64,000 nucleotides of DNA from Mastacembelus armatus (Eukaryota > Chordata > Actinopteri > Synbranchiformes > Mastacembelidae). The position numbers and the translations under genes are program-made. Location: contig NC_046654.1 in NCBI RefSeq assembly GCF_900324485.2, positions 4,384,562 to 4,448,561 on the forward strand, read 5' to 3'. Below, in pieces: positions 24,033 to 36,300 of this stretch. The notes under the pieces were generated by a model. The model was not told where the DNA came from, made no database searches, and saw nothing but the letters and a program-made list of their open reading frames with translations. The first letter of the stretch is position 1; each line of letters opens with the position of its first letter.

Positions 24033-27000
24033 TCAGAAGATCATTTTTGCAAGCTCAAACATAACCTACAATGAAAACAAAGTAAAATTAACTCATTGAA
24101 AAAGGCAAATAATAAAAATGAAAATCAACAGGCATTTTTGCATAAAATCAAATTAAGGCAGGAACAATCTCTTATCTCTCTTACCTCAATAGTAATGAGG
24201 ATGACTATCATCCACTCTAACCTCAAGCTGTGCTTCTCACTCAGGTGGCTCCTCATCAGGTCTGTCAACTGTGTGCAGTGTTCCAGCTTCTCATTCACGA
24301 CCTACAAACACACAAACTCTGTTTCTAACCTCGTGAATAATGAGGAATCAGAAAAAAACAACTGGCTTTTACTACAAGAGTTGGAGTGACAGGCCATCCC
24401 CAAACTATTTTTTCCAGTGTAATTACATTAACCCTGCGGTTGATGCTGAGGAACTGGCAGGTCTTGTCATAAAGTTTTTCCAAATTTTCTCGGTCCCAGT
24501 AGAAATCAGGTGTCAGGAGAAGGTCAGACCTCAGGTTTATACAGTGTCTATCAGAAACAGTGGGATATGGAAATAGTCAATACTCATGTTTAACAGTTCA
24601 CATAGCTTATTATTATTGATACTATGGAGAACAGATGTCAGCATATTTATGTTTCTTCTTTGAAGACACAAACTGAATGACTTGATTGTCAGTTGTAACT
24701 GGAACGTTCTGGTTAGCTGCACAACAAATGCTTGTAGTTCCCTCTGAGTGAAGTGCTCTTTAGACAAAACTGAACATACCTTAATGTGAAAAGTTCTCCT
24801 ATTTTCTGCATAACCTCTGCAGCAGACAACTTAACTCTTCTGCCAGACTTTAGTGTCTGTAGGGGGGGAAAAAAAAAAATCAATGTAAGAAATCTAGACA
24901 TTAAGGGGAGTCCTGATACGGTACAATAATAAATGTCACATGCAGTGAAAGTTACCAGTACACTGTTATATGTGACAGCATATAACTTAAGAGCTGATGA
25001 CTAGGCCCTGCTGTGTTGTCATAAATCTGCTGGGTCCCATATCAGGTGACAGCATTCTCTAACCCTAACCTGCAGCACCTTTAATCAGACCTGATGTATT
25101 TTAAGCTGCTTTTAACTTCAACACTCACCCAAGGAAAGAGCACATGCCTGGTGCCTCGTATCTGCTTAGGCTAATCTTTTGTGGCTGGCGCCACTGCCTG
25201 GACAGGCAGCTTTATCTGGATGCTATGGTGCACTCTGGAGTCCAGCTATCATCCCTACTGATCCAGCTACACTAGTCAACATATTACAGCCACTGATCAT
25301 CTGAGCTTCAAATTATTCTTGACTCACGTTCTCATTGAAGCAAATACTTGAGAGTATGACCCCAACCTTATATATAAATATATATACTATAATATATACT
25401 ATAGCCTGTATTAAATTGCTTATTTCAGCTTTGCCACATTACACACTTTTGCTTCAGCTCTACACTTTGGTAAATACTTTAAATTTGCACACTTTTTGAT
25501 ATTTCTGCATGCACACTTGTTTTTCTGTCTTTGCACTTTATGTCATCTATGTGAGCTATAAGTGAATTTCCCCGCTGCTGGGATTAATAAAACTCATCTT
25601 ATAATTTAATTTAGGCCTACATTCATCTATGTACCTCTGCATTCACCTCTGCCTTACAGAGGTCCTAACACTCTTCTGTGCACACAACCAACCATTACAG
25701 GTCAGTTCTTCATGATTTCATTCTGCTTGCAGTTGAGAGTCCACTGTACCTCAGGAATTGATTGAATCGACTCTACAAAGTTGTCTAATGCCACCTCCCA
25801 TATCGCCAGCTTCACTGGAAATGAAAGCAAAAGGTTAGAGGAGAGACTTACCACAAACAAGAGCAATCTTTTTGCTTTACAGCTGAACTGCATGGTCTCA
25901 CCTGACAAACAGAGTGCATTTGAAAATGCAAATTTCTCCAGAACAGCTTCATGTTGATCCACTTCGTCACTCAGAATAAAGTTGCCACGTTCAAGCTTTG
26001 TATTTCCCCTTAGGGAGAAATTGTTTAAAATTCACATAAGACAAAAAAAGCCTGGAAGTACAAACAACAAATAAAAAGCAGAGAAGAACATACTGTCCAA
26101 CAGTGTAGTTTATCTCTTCATTTTCCCAGTGGACTAATGCTACTTCATAAGGCTGGATCTCATGATGTTCCAGTAGTTTTAAAACCTTTTTCATCTGCAA
26201 AGTTGGTGGAAAACACTGAAAACACTGTTGTGTGATAAGTATGGTACAGTAGAGAAATGATGTCAATAACATGTAATCTATGAAAGATATTTGGTATTTT
26301 TACCGTTTTTTCTTCAACATTCCAGAAAACCACTGAGCCTTCCCTGAAATTTAGTGCAGTCATAATGTAAGCAGTCAAAGAGGATGTTCTCCTGAATAAA
26401 ACATTTTCTAAACTTAGAAAAGTTATGAATTTGATCAGGAAACATGTTTCCGAAGCCTCATTTCTGTAAGTACTCAAAAATGACTGAAGTCTGATACCCA
26501 GCCAATACAAAGCCTAAAACAAACTTATTTATTTCTACCTGAAGAAGAACATTACAGCATTGTCCTCTGGTTTTGCAGCCATGTCTGTGCTTATCACCAG
26601 CACATTTGAGGCATCTGAAATTAAAACATGATTGTCAAAATGTTGTACCCAAACAATACACTACACAGTTAATTCCTTGGAAAGCTGTAATTGTGTTAGT
26701 TGTGTAAATGTGTTATTTTGAGTTCTACCTCTTGGTAAATCTATCTCATGGAAACCGTAGTTTATCAAGTCGTGGGAAAGTGTTGGTAAATGATATTGAT
26801 CTGCTGTTGCAAAGGCAATACATTGCATCATGTCCTAGAGAGAAAACCCATGGTTGGATTAATCACTGGAGCAAAAATATGAAATGCGTCACTGATGATC
26901 TAATGACCAGCTGAATCACCTGGTCTTCATATAAGGAAGGCTGATTGGTTCTTGAAGGCTGTTTAGTTCTTGGTCCTTTGGGAGCCCTTTTTCCAGGCAC

Positions 27001-27345
27001 GGTGGCTGGTTTTAAACTGGATTTTAACACTGACTTTACAAGGTCTGAAGTATAAAAACACTTCTGTCCACTTCTATATTTACTCAGCATCCCAGGATCG
27101 GTCAGGAAAGTGTTGTTATGACTTTTAAACCCACCTAAAGCAGGAAGAACACATCTTATATGTATCTGGGTTTTTAAATAAGAGGTCCTTGGACCACACC
27201 AGGCTGAGAGCGAGAGTGTCCTGGGTTTGGATTTGTAACTTTGTGGTTGCACAGAGTTGGAGAGACTGCCTGAGACACATGTGCAGACTTTCCTCTCCAC
27301 AGGCCACTGAGCTCCCAGCCTGGACCACAAAGTCCGGAGAAACAT
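24033..27345 (-). CDS. rmnd1: RMND1, mitochondrial translation factor (DUF155)
   Basis: Eleven coding exons on the minus strand: 26920-27345, 26729-26834, 26539-26614, 26304-26343, 26094-26194, 25902-26008, 25750-25814, 24780-24856, 24433-24547, 24185-24301 and 24033-24065. All phases agree, giving about 420 residues (human 449). RMND1 is an inner-membrane protein of a large mitochondrial complex needed for mitochondrial translation. Conserved segments include [65 protein letters not shown] and [14 protein letters not shown]-terminal membrane helix lies in [20 protein letters not shown]. The start [11 protein letters not shown] is basic and hydrophobic as expected for a mitochondrial presequence. 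The same frame is open upstream, but its only earlier candidate (27375) is GTG, so the ATG at 27345 is chosen. A donor at 27654 suggests an upstream 5' UTR exon. Confidence 0.95.
25380..25605 (+). mobile_element. LINE 3' tail in an rmnd1 intron
   Basis: The terminus GTGAATTTCCCCGCTGCTGGGATTAATAAA near 25562-25591 is the conserved 3' end of fish LINEs. It is preceded by a stretch with repeated TGCACACTT/TTGCACTTTA phrases typical of their 3' UTR. No ORF remains, so this is a 5'-truncated copy lying antisense to rmnd1. The left boundary is approximate. Confidence 0.6.
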
Positions 27346-28724
27346 CTTGTCCTGTAGAGCTGTACAGGTAGACACACAGCACAGGTAACAGGAGATGCAT
27401 CATGATGGAAACACAACAAGCTGTAACTTACTCTGCAGAACCAACCTGAACCTATGTGCAAGTGTAGAAACTGATCAATACAAATGGGCTGACCCTAAGC
27501 TTTTAGAAAGCCTCTCTCTCAGGCTGATTATCTCTAACACATAACCGGTAAATATAAACCATGAAATGTTATTTAAAAACACAAGTAGCTGAGCTGTTAG
27601 TACAAGTCAGTGTTTCTGGCCGATATGTAGCTGTTAGCCTTTAGCTAACTTACCTTTAAATGGAGAAGCGATTCAAAACAAGCCGATGTTGGAAATAATT
27701 CAGCTCTTGGAAAGAAAAAGTCGATTGTGTTCAGTGTTATATTAAAATCTAAACATGAACTTCACAAGCTCAACATGACAACAGACATCACAGACCAAGG
27801 AGGCGTGTTTGGCGTGTGCTAATAAAGTGGTGTCGCCCACTTCCTGGTTGAAATGATGTAACTAGGCCTTTTTGCCCTGAGCTTTGACTGGCCGGTTCAG
27901 GTGCATCACAGCTACGGTTAGGAAAGTATTTTAATTCACCTGATAGTTAGCTATAACTTCAAATTAACAATTACTTTATCTTAAAAGAGAAATATTTCAA
28001 TCAAATCCAGCACGTTTGGGACAGTAACATATTGTGAAATGTTTTTCCCTGTTACTTGGCTTTGGCATTCACAGGTGTCAAACTTCAGTCCTGCTTGTTT
28101 TCCAACTATCCCTGCCCTGCCCACTGCTGATTACTTGGATCAGATGTATTCAGCCAATCAGAAGCTGGAAGAGCAGGCATAGTTGTAAAAACAGGATTGT
28201 GCCCCTCGAGGACCGGACTTTAGCAGCAGAAAAGTTTGGTGTTTACTAACTTTACTGTTAACTGGACAGCCAGGCAATATGACAGTCGGTGAGACACATC
28301 TCAGAAGGTTTAAAGTGTCTAGTTATAGAGTGTCTATCAGTGTCTAATTTCACACAATGGCATGATGGAGTGCTCAACAAGGTGCCTCAGAATAAGGGCC
28401 CCTGCAAGTATTAACTCAGGGCAAACAATACAAATTTCCTTGACCTTCATACACATCATCACCTTCTTACTTTTGAGCCATTTCAATACATTTAATCCAC
28501 TTGTCGTGACTTGATAAATAGTTTATAGGATATTGATTACATTTGAATGGCATCTAAAGATCCACTTTTCCCATTGATCAAGTCTCTAGCTGTCAGATGT
28601 TCTCAGCTTCAGCACCTCTGCTGGTCAAGCCTGGTATAGCCTGTGTTTGGTGTTGCCAGGATACTTATTTAAAACAGAAAGAAGCATCTCCTGCACATCT
28701 ACTCCCTGTGCAGCACCTCTAATT
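27346..28724. promoter_or_regulatory. Divergent rmnd1/ccdc170 promoter interval
   Basis: The two genes are transcribed away from each other. On the minus strand a strong donor (TTTAAAG/GTAAGT, exon end 27654) marks a likely non-coding rmnd1 first exon reaching to about 27,800. That leaves about 0.9 kb to the ccdc170 start codon. The interval holds one MITE-like repeat (28072-28222) and no ARMT1 exons, although ARMT1 sits here in mammals. Promoter use is inferred from layout only. Confidence 0.5.
28072..28222. mobile_element. MITE-like non-autonomous DNA element
   Basis: About 150 bp with an internal inverted repeat: TTTTCCAACTATCCCTGC (28098-28115) pairs with GCAGGCATAGTTGTAAAA (28173-28190) at 16 of 18 positions. 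Outer ends GTGTCAAACTTCAGTCCTGC and CCTCGAGGACCGGACTTT are also imperfect inverted copies. I recognise the sequence as a common fish repeat but not its named family. It sits between the divergent rmnd1 and ccdc170 genes. Confidence 0.65.
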
Positions 28725-29174
28725 ATGGAAGTTATGGAAAACTCTGATGAGGTATGTTAACACAACAATAATTAATTTGTTAATTTGTTTGTTCACAAAT
28801 CACACCCTATGTTGGCAATTTCTTAATCAGGCTGTACTTTTTCAGCATTATAAAAAAAACCTAAATATAAATATGTATGTTCTTACTATGAAACTAACCT
28901 TTTCATTGATTGTTAAAAATATTCAGATGGACCAATCCAATGAGAAGGAAAGGCTGAAGCTGAGAATTGCTGTTCTGGAGGAGAGTGTGAAGTCCTGTGA
29001 GGTGGAGTGTAAAGCCAGCAGAGAGACTGTGCTGAGGCTGGTGGCAGAGTTGGACCGAGAGAGAAGGAAAGCTGCCAGTAGTGCAGTAGCACTCGACTCA
29101 CTAAAAGAGGTACTTAAACAAATCCCAAAATATTTTTATATTTTAGTTAGCAAACTTTTGCAGTTTTAAGTTTT

Positions 29175-29220
<46 letters not shown>

Positions 29221-32200
29221 GGTGGGTAGTGATCTTTTTTTGATTGATGGATTTTGTTAATTTAAAAGTAGTGTAATTTAATCACTTGAGAATATAAAGA
29301 CAGACATCAGCCTACATGACCTTGTTAAATAGATCTCCGATGCTTAGTTCTGCACTGAAGTTGCCATTAGGACATTAAATTAAATAACTGACAACGGTTG
29401 TGTGGTGTTTTTGTCTCTTTCAGGAGTTAGACGGTCTGGTGGTTGGAAGGCGGAGTGTTGAAGTAGAGACACAGACCTTAACAGAAAGACTTGAAGCCAG
29501 TAAGAGAGTGATAGAGGCAGCCAGGCGAGAGTCAGGCTGTTTGGAGAAACAAGTGAAGGAGCTTGAAAAAAAGCTGCAAACCAGCCAAGAAGAGACTCGA
29601 GCGGCAGACGAGAAACTTCAAATATTCCTGAAAAAAGTGTCCGGCCTACTGCAGGTGAAGTGTGAAGATGTCGTCCTGCCCAGAGAGGAAGATATTATGC
29701 AGAAACTGGATAAGGTGAGGAATCTCACTGGGGATTACCTAGGGCTGAGAAATAGTCTTTAGGGTAACAGGATCAACACATTCCAGCTTGGGGACTTGGT
29801 TTCAAAATAAAGTCGTTCTTCATTTGTTAAGTTTTGGTCTTTATGGGCAAGAAATTACAAAATGACGCATGTAATTTATAACTCTGCACACTAACTCAGC
29901 ATTTATGGGTTTTTTAAATGACTTTCATTGTGTCTTACTGTTAAAAACAAATCTTCAAATCCTTCCTTAAGTAATTATTTAAACCTTAGAAAAAATATGT
30001 TCATATAAAGAATCAATATGCAGCTAAAGTGTTTGTCAGTGTTACATTATTTTATGTTACAACTACTGGATTATTATTTACATGTAAGCAGAATTTCATT
30101 GTAACCTGTTGCTGTTGTAGCCTAATCTGCATTTTATAGACTGATTGGTTGTTTTAATTTATAAAAAGTTTTATTTTTAGTTTTTATTTTCTTCTGCAAA
30201 ATAATTAGTGACAATATCTGTCTGATAGACAGAATAAAAGTATATTTGCATGAAATTAAAATACAAGTACCTAAAGCTGTACTTAAATATACTACTTGAG
30301 TAAACGTATGTAGTTACATTGAACTACCAGTCTCTATATGTAACTCAGTATTCAATCATACTCCTACTGAAAAATAAATACTAGTGTCCTTACTACGTAT
30401 TTTAGCGGCAGTCTGTGATTGGTCTATAACTGACTCTGCAGACCATGACGAAGATGGAGGCCAGTCTGTGTCATGTCTCCAAGGAGCTCAGTGAGCAGGC
30501 TGAACTCCAGCACAGCACACTGCAGAGGGCTCATCTTGCAGAGCAGCAAGTCCAGGACCTGAGGGAGAGACTACAAAGTCTGGAGACTGAGCTGCTGACA
30601 GCGGACATGCATGGTGACAGGCTGCGACAGAGCAAACAGCACGTGAGTAAAGTCAGTAAAGGTGTTTAAGTGAGTATTCTTCTTCTTTGAAAATTTTTGT
30701 CCAGAGACATATATCCATGACTACTCAGTGTTTGTTTTCACAGTATGAGGAGTTCCTGGAGCAGCTGTCAGAGACAATGAAGGTTGACAGTATTGCTGTG
30801 GAAATAGGCTTCGATATGAGGCTAAAACTAATCCTGTCTCGTGCAGAACAACTTGTCAAACAAGAAGGAACTGCTCTGGTCGAGAGCAAAAGTCTGACCT
30901 ACAGTCTACAGCGAAAGGTAACACACATATTAGTGGCTGTAGTACAGGTGCTTGGAATGTAGTTCCTGGAAGTTTTATTATCTTTGGACATGACAAAAGG
31001 CTGTAAACTACCAATCACAAGTTTCTACAGGTATACAGAGCTCATGAGGATACCCAGTCTAATTTCTGCATTGAATCTCTAAAAACAATTTTTGTGTTGA
31101 CATGACCAGCGATTCATCTGTAATCAAAACCTTCTTATGCCCAGTTAAAGTCACATAAGGACCAGCTAGACAGCAAAGGACTCCACATCCAGTTTCTGAG
31201 GAAGAAGGTTACAGAGCTGGAGGAGGAGAAGAGGACAGCGTTGGCTCTGGAAAGAGACAACGGTTATGTGGAAGCCAGGAAGCTGAAGAAAAAACTGGAG
31301 CGTCTGCAAAGCGAGCTAAAGGCCACAAGGATGTCCAACACTGAGCTCAAAGCCCAGCTCTCTCACACTAATGAGCTCAAGGTAGAGGGGAGAAAGGTTC
31401 TGACCCAAATTCAATCCAGAGGCATTTTCACCTCATAATTTTTGGTTATGGAAATATTTAGTGATTGTGCATCAGTTATGTAAAACAAGTTAGTCCTGAA
31501 ATCAACTGTGTATATTTTTAAGTATCAAGAGTATTTCGACAGCAAAATGCCCATAAATATGTAACATTATCTCCCTAATAAAGCAATTGAATAACAGTTC
31601 ATTCATTCATCACCTTTGTTTGACGTGCCAAGTTAAAAGTGATGGAACAGAGTCAGACCGTGCAGGAGCAGGAAAAGAGGCTGGATCAGCTGATGAAGGG
31701 GAAGGTGAAGGTGGAGAAGAAGCTGAGCACAGTGAGTTCAGACCTAGAGAACCAGGAAAAGAAGAGCAGAGAGGACCAGCAGCAGCTCAACACCCTCAGA
31801 CACAGCGTGGCTCAGCTGTCTGAGAGGGAGCGGGAGGTAAGAAAATGAGGAACATGAAAAATGTCTTTGCAATATTAGAACCACATAAAGTCACTTTAAG
31901 CACCAAGTGTCCATTAGATAAAAACAAACATTTTGGGTGCTCTGTGGTGTCAAGTTCAAGTTGTGGGTCAAATCATTTCACTCAGATTGTGAATTATGTT
32001 ATGTTATGTTTTCATTCAATTTTAGCTGGTGGATTTCCGGATGGTTGTTTCCCAGATGCTCGGTCTGAATGCCACAACCCTGGCTGTCCCAAATCATGAA
32101 ATCATCAAATTACTGGAGACCCTTGTTCACACTCATCACCATCACCACCTTCATCACCACATGAACATGCCTTGGCACTGTCCTACTCACCAGAGGGCTC

Positions 32201-32292
32201 ACCTGCCTCAAATCCAGGACTTTCATGACAGCTCCACACTGGATGTCTCTACCTCCAGGTCAGCTTTCAGGGAGGATGCAGCTGCCCTTTAA
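28725..32292 (+). CDS. ccdc170: CCDC170, coiled-coil domain-containing protein
   Basis: Eight exons: 28725-28751, 28927-29109, 29424-29714, 30442-30642, 30744-30917, 31145-31381, 31633-31836 and 32026-32292. Every exon is a multiple of three and every junction is phase 0, giving about 527 residues. CCDC170 is a Golgi/microtubule-associated coiled-coil protein in mammals. Nearly the whole sequence is heptad-rich coiled coil. EIGFDMRLKLILSRAEQLV in exon 5 and FRMVVSQMLGLNATTLAVP in exon 8 are the most CCDC170-like parts, as I recall the family. The C-terminus has a histidine-rich stretch (HTHHHHHLHHH). The protein is about 190 residues shorter than human CCDC170 (715). The tiny first exon (MEVMENSDE) gives a plausible start, but a further upstream exon is not excluded. 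Position between rmnd1 and syne1 supports the call. Confidence 0.88.
29179..29217. repeat. (TA)n microsatellite
   Basis: About 39 bp of TA dinucleotides in ccdc170 intron 2. Confidence 0.95.
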
Positions 32293-32308
32293 GAAACCTT
32301 ATTTATAC

Positions 32309-32314
32309 ATTAAA
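32309..32314 (+). terminator. Candidate ccdc170 polyadenylation signal
   Basis: ATTAAA about 17 bp after the stop codon. Further AATAAA matches occur near 32476 and 32696, so the site actually used is uncertain. Confidence 0.35.
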
Positions 32315-33351
32315 GCATACTTATGTAAGCTGTCCTTAAAATTTAAAGGTACTACTGTCTAAAAAGTATAAGAAGATTCACCTTTTACCCTCAAAAACCA
32401 CGTTTTCCTATTTGTGTTTTCAGGAAAAGCTCAGTATACATATGATTTAACAAATATTAGGAATTTACAATCACAATAAAATAAAAAGACAAATATCAAA
32501 ACAAGGATTTGGCATCAGTTGTTTTTCATGGTTGCATATACATACATTTCTCTTTAATTTCTTTATCATTATATACACATGTTAAATAATCCAGGACTGT
32601 TATACATTTGATACTTGACTGACAGTCATACAAAATATACAATTGTTCTATATGTCATAATTCTTAATCTTAAAGTCGTATTTCATATTTTTAAAAAATA
32701 AAAGAGCAAAATGTATAAAGAACATGGAGGTTGATGTTAAAGATTAAACTTTTAAATTGTGCCTGACTGATATTAAAACACACATCTCAGCTTAAATGAA
32801 CTTTACATGAATCAGTGTAATTCAAGTTAAAAAATTACCACAGACACAATAAAGGATGTGAGGAAATAAAACCAAAGACCAGAGGTACATGCCAAAATAC
32901 AGGTAAAAAAATAATTGCAATGTAAGATATATTCTGTTTTTTGTTTTTTTTTTTTGGAGTTACAAGCAAATTCACAGGCTATATTTTTGCATTTAACTTT
33001 GGTGCTATCCACTGACAGTTCTCCCCAGAGAAACACAACATGTATATGCCACTGAGTGAATGGTTCATCCAGCAGAAGTCCACTGTGGGCAGAAAGCATT
33101 TCTTCAGTCTCCTTGCACCAAAGATAGGTAATCTACACAGCATTACACAGAGTAACATAGTGAGATGCTTGTTCCTATGTGCTACACATGAAGATATTAA
33201 CTGTAGGATGGCAGCTGTTGTTCTGCCAAACAAACAGAGGGCTAAGATTGGTTTTTGCTCCCAACATGAAGGACCAGGTAAAGGATATCAATACGACTCT
33301 GATTTAGGTCATAGTGACAAAAATACTGAGACAGGAGGCCCTGACGGCCTC
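32315..33351. other. Convergent 3' interval between ccdc170 and syne1
   Basis: About 1 kb of AT-rich sequence that must hold the 3' UTRs of both genes. In mammals ESR1 lies between these two genes. I see no nuclear-receptor DNA-binding or ligand-binding domain exon here. A minus-strand ATTAAA at 32553-32558 is a possible syne1 polyadenylation signal. Confidence 0.5.
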
Positions 33352-36300
33352 TTACACTGGAGGTGGCCCATTTGTGTAGCTGAGCATCGGGTAGAAGGAA
33401 TGAGCAAAGTTGTTGGATTGAGAGCAATAGTCCTCCTCAGAAATTGGCAGCAGGAAGGCAAAGAGCACTAACAGGAGCAGGAAGAGCTGGAAAGGCAACG
33501 CGACCCAGAGGACACGCCACAGAAAGGACGACCTACGAACTGACGATGTCTCCACATCAGAAGGGAAGGAAGCGGATCCAGCGTCGCTGTGAGACCTGCT
33601 CACACACACAATCACAACACAGCACACACACAGGTTTGGTTACTCACATCAATCAATAAGAACATTCAAAACCTTTCTATCGCCTTTCTCATATGAGCCC
33701 TTGGTTATTCTAACCCAACAGAAAGCCTTAAATGTGCTATAATAATGTTTTTCTTAATCTCCATTACAAAAATAAACTCAGCTAAGCTAACAAATGACTT
33801 TAGTGCTTCAATAAAAAAAAAGCTTCACTGAACTACATGAGAAGCTAATATCCTTCGCTCACACACTTAACACTTCATGTGTCTTTTACCAGTTTCAATC
33901 CCAATAGGATCTCAGTTCAGTGAAGGGAACTGTAGGCAGCGTCTGCTGTGTTTGTTCCAAAGACAATGCCAACATGGTTCAAAGCAATGCTGGGACAACA
34001 CTTGACACTGTGATCTACATGCTGACTGAGACTGGGTGGATAAACACAACTACAGAGACACTGAACCAAACAAATACATTTAGCTTGCATTCCTTTGCAA
34101 AGGGAGTAAAAAGAGATAAAAAAGAAAAGGCATGCTGCAAATCTGAGCTGATACAAAGATATTTGTTCAAGGCCTCTTTGAAAAGTTTGTGTCCTGTTGA
34201 AGGCAAAGCAGGCCAAGGCAAGAAGAGCATAGAAATGGCTTCAATTGTCAAAGTAGTTTAGCCAAGCTTTTTTAAGGGAATAGATGAGGAAATATGATAA
34301 TTCACTATTTTGCTGAGAGTTAAACAAGAAGATTGATACCACTGAACCTAAAGTCAGCAGCCTAGTGATGCTTCATCCTAAGGTTTCTGCTAAGCTAGCT
34401 TTGAACTTAGCTTAACTGTATTATTTATAGTCCCCAGCTCCCTCAGTAATACAACAACGAGGTTACTTACATATCTAATGTGAAAACATGATTGTTACTT
34501 TAACTGAGATCAAACCACGCCTGCTTCTGAACATATCCTATCAAAGTGATCCCTGACTTCAGGAATGCATTAGTAATGTATGATTCACACTCAGGTTGTC
34601 CGGTGCTGTTATCAAATGTGCCCCTTTACTCTTCACCAATGGAGACCTGAGAGGTTAACACTCACAGATGACAGACAGAGGGGGAGATGGTGGATAGTCA
34701 CTGAGAAAGCAGCAGCAGAAGAAGAGAAATGTCACGCCAAAGAGAGAGAGAGAGAGGAATAGAGAGCGAGAGAAACTGCAGCCTTTGCATTGTTCATTGC
34801 AGACATTTACTGGCTCGGCAATTTGAGAGAAAAAGGAGTTGTGTGCTCAGTAACAGCAAGGGAGTGTTAGAGGTAAAGAAATATTTGTTCTGTTAGAAAT
34901 GCCCTCTTAGCGATATTAAGCAGTCAAGGACATTGGCGGAGAAGAGGCCTTGCACTATTCCTTGTGAATCTCTTGTCAAGGATGTGTGGGCTGCCACTCA
35001 CCTCATCACCTAGCCTACACAGAGCGCCTAGATCTACAGAAGATGATGGAATTCACTATCATGAGCGGCTAATCTGGCACAAGCCTTAAACACTGAAATT
35101 AGGATTTTTAACTCTTTAGAACACAGCTGTGGTTTAACACTTAGGGAGGGTCAGAAAGTATAAATCAGCCTCCAGGTGCATCATGGGCAGATGAGTTCCA
35201 TTATCTTCTGGGTGTGCTAGAAACCAACAGAAATGTACCTGTGGTGTGGACTGCTCACAGAGGGTCCAGGCTGTGACAGACTAGATTTGCCCCGTTGCTG
35301 TTTGCAATGAACAGGGGGGAGGGGGTAAAAGAAAGAAAGAATGTTTCAGTCCAGGCAAATCAAGACAGAGCTACCGATGAAAAGAAATCCCAAAATGAAA
35401 GAAGAGCAGCAACAAAATCATATGTGAAGGTGACAGATCTTGCACCCAGAGACAATAAGGAATCTGGCTTTTCAAAGTGCACGACTACTTTGAAGTGCTT
35501 CAGCTTGTGAGTGCACCAAAGTGATTGCACATAGGAAGCTACAACTGTGCAATGAGATGCATGAATCTCTTTGCTAACAATGACATTTAGTAACATAGAT
35601 TGCACAGTATAAGCAGTGACATGCTTTTTTAAACTGATTCTTAGATTTAAAAAAACGACTGACTAATAGTTTGGCTTTCTCATTCTATATAAACTCCTAC
35701 AATATAAAACAACTATGATATCATGCATACTACATTACAAAATCACACTTTCTATGCTTATTGTCCAGTAATATCAGTTTCAGTATAGCCAGTATTCCTG
35801 AGAATAACTACAAGAATAAAAACAACACTAGACTGAGAAGAAATTAAAAGGAAAATCTAGGAGAAGGAGAGATGTGTAGGACAGAAAGTTTAGTTTGGAA
35901 ATACTGGAAGAGAAAAGTGACAACTAGCCTAGAACTGAAAGGTCTACTGAGAAAAGGAATGACAAAAGTGTTAAACAGAAGAAGAAAGGACTACTTTTCT
36001 AGCAGGATTTGCTCTGGGAATAGACAACATGCAAGAGTAAGAGTAAAAGGTTAGGAAAAGTTCAGAATTCAGAGGGAGGGGGTGTAAAAGAGGCTGTGGA
36101 GGTGTAGAAAGTGTGAGGAGAGATCCTGGGATGACAGGGGTGAATCTGGTTTCAACAGGGCATTCAGGGCACAAGTTACTGCACTGTGTCAGAGGGGTTA
36201 CCGAACACCTGGCTTTCATAGAGCAACATGTAAATGTAGGTGTAAATGTTACCGATCGTCGCCGACTTGGGGTGCTACGTCCTGATACAGGACTGAGAGA

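Noticed and set aside
27346-27375. A longer N-terminus for RMND1 beginning at 27375
   Set aside because: The codon there is GTG and two splice-acceptor-like CAG sites fall between it and the ATG. The ATG at 27345 gives a mitochondrial-type presequence and is preferred.
32827-33233. ORFs in the ccdc170-syne1 gap as possible esr1 remnants
   Set aside because: They contain no zinc-finger (paired Cys) or ligand-binding-domain signature of a nuclear receptor.
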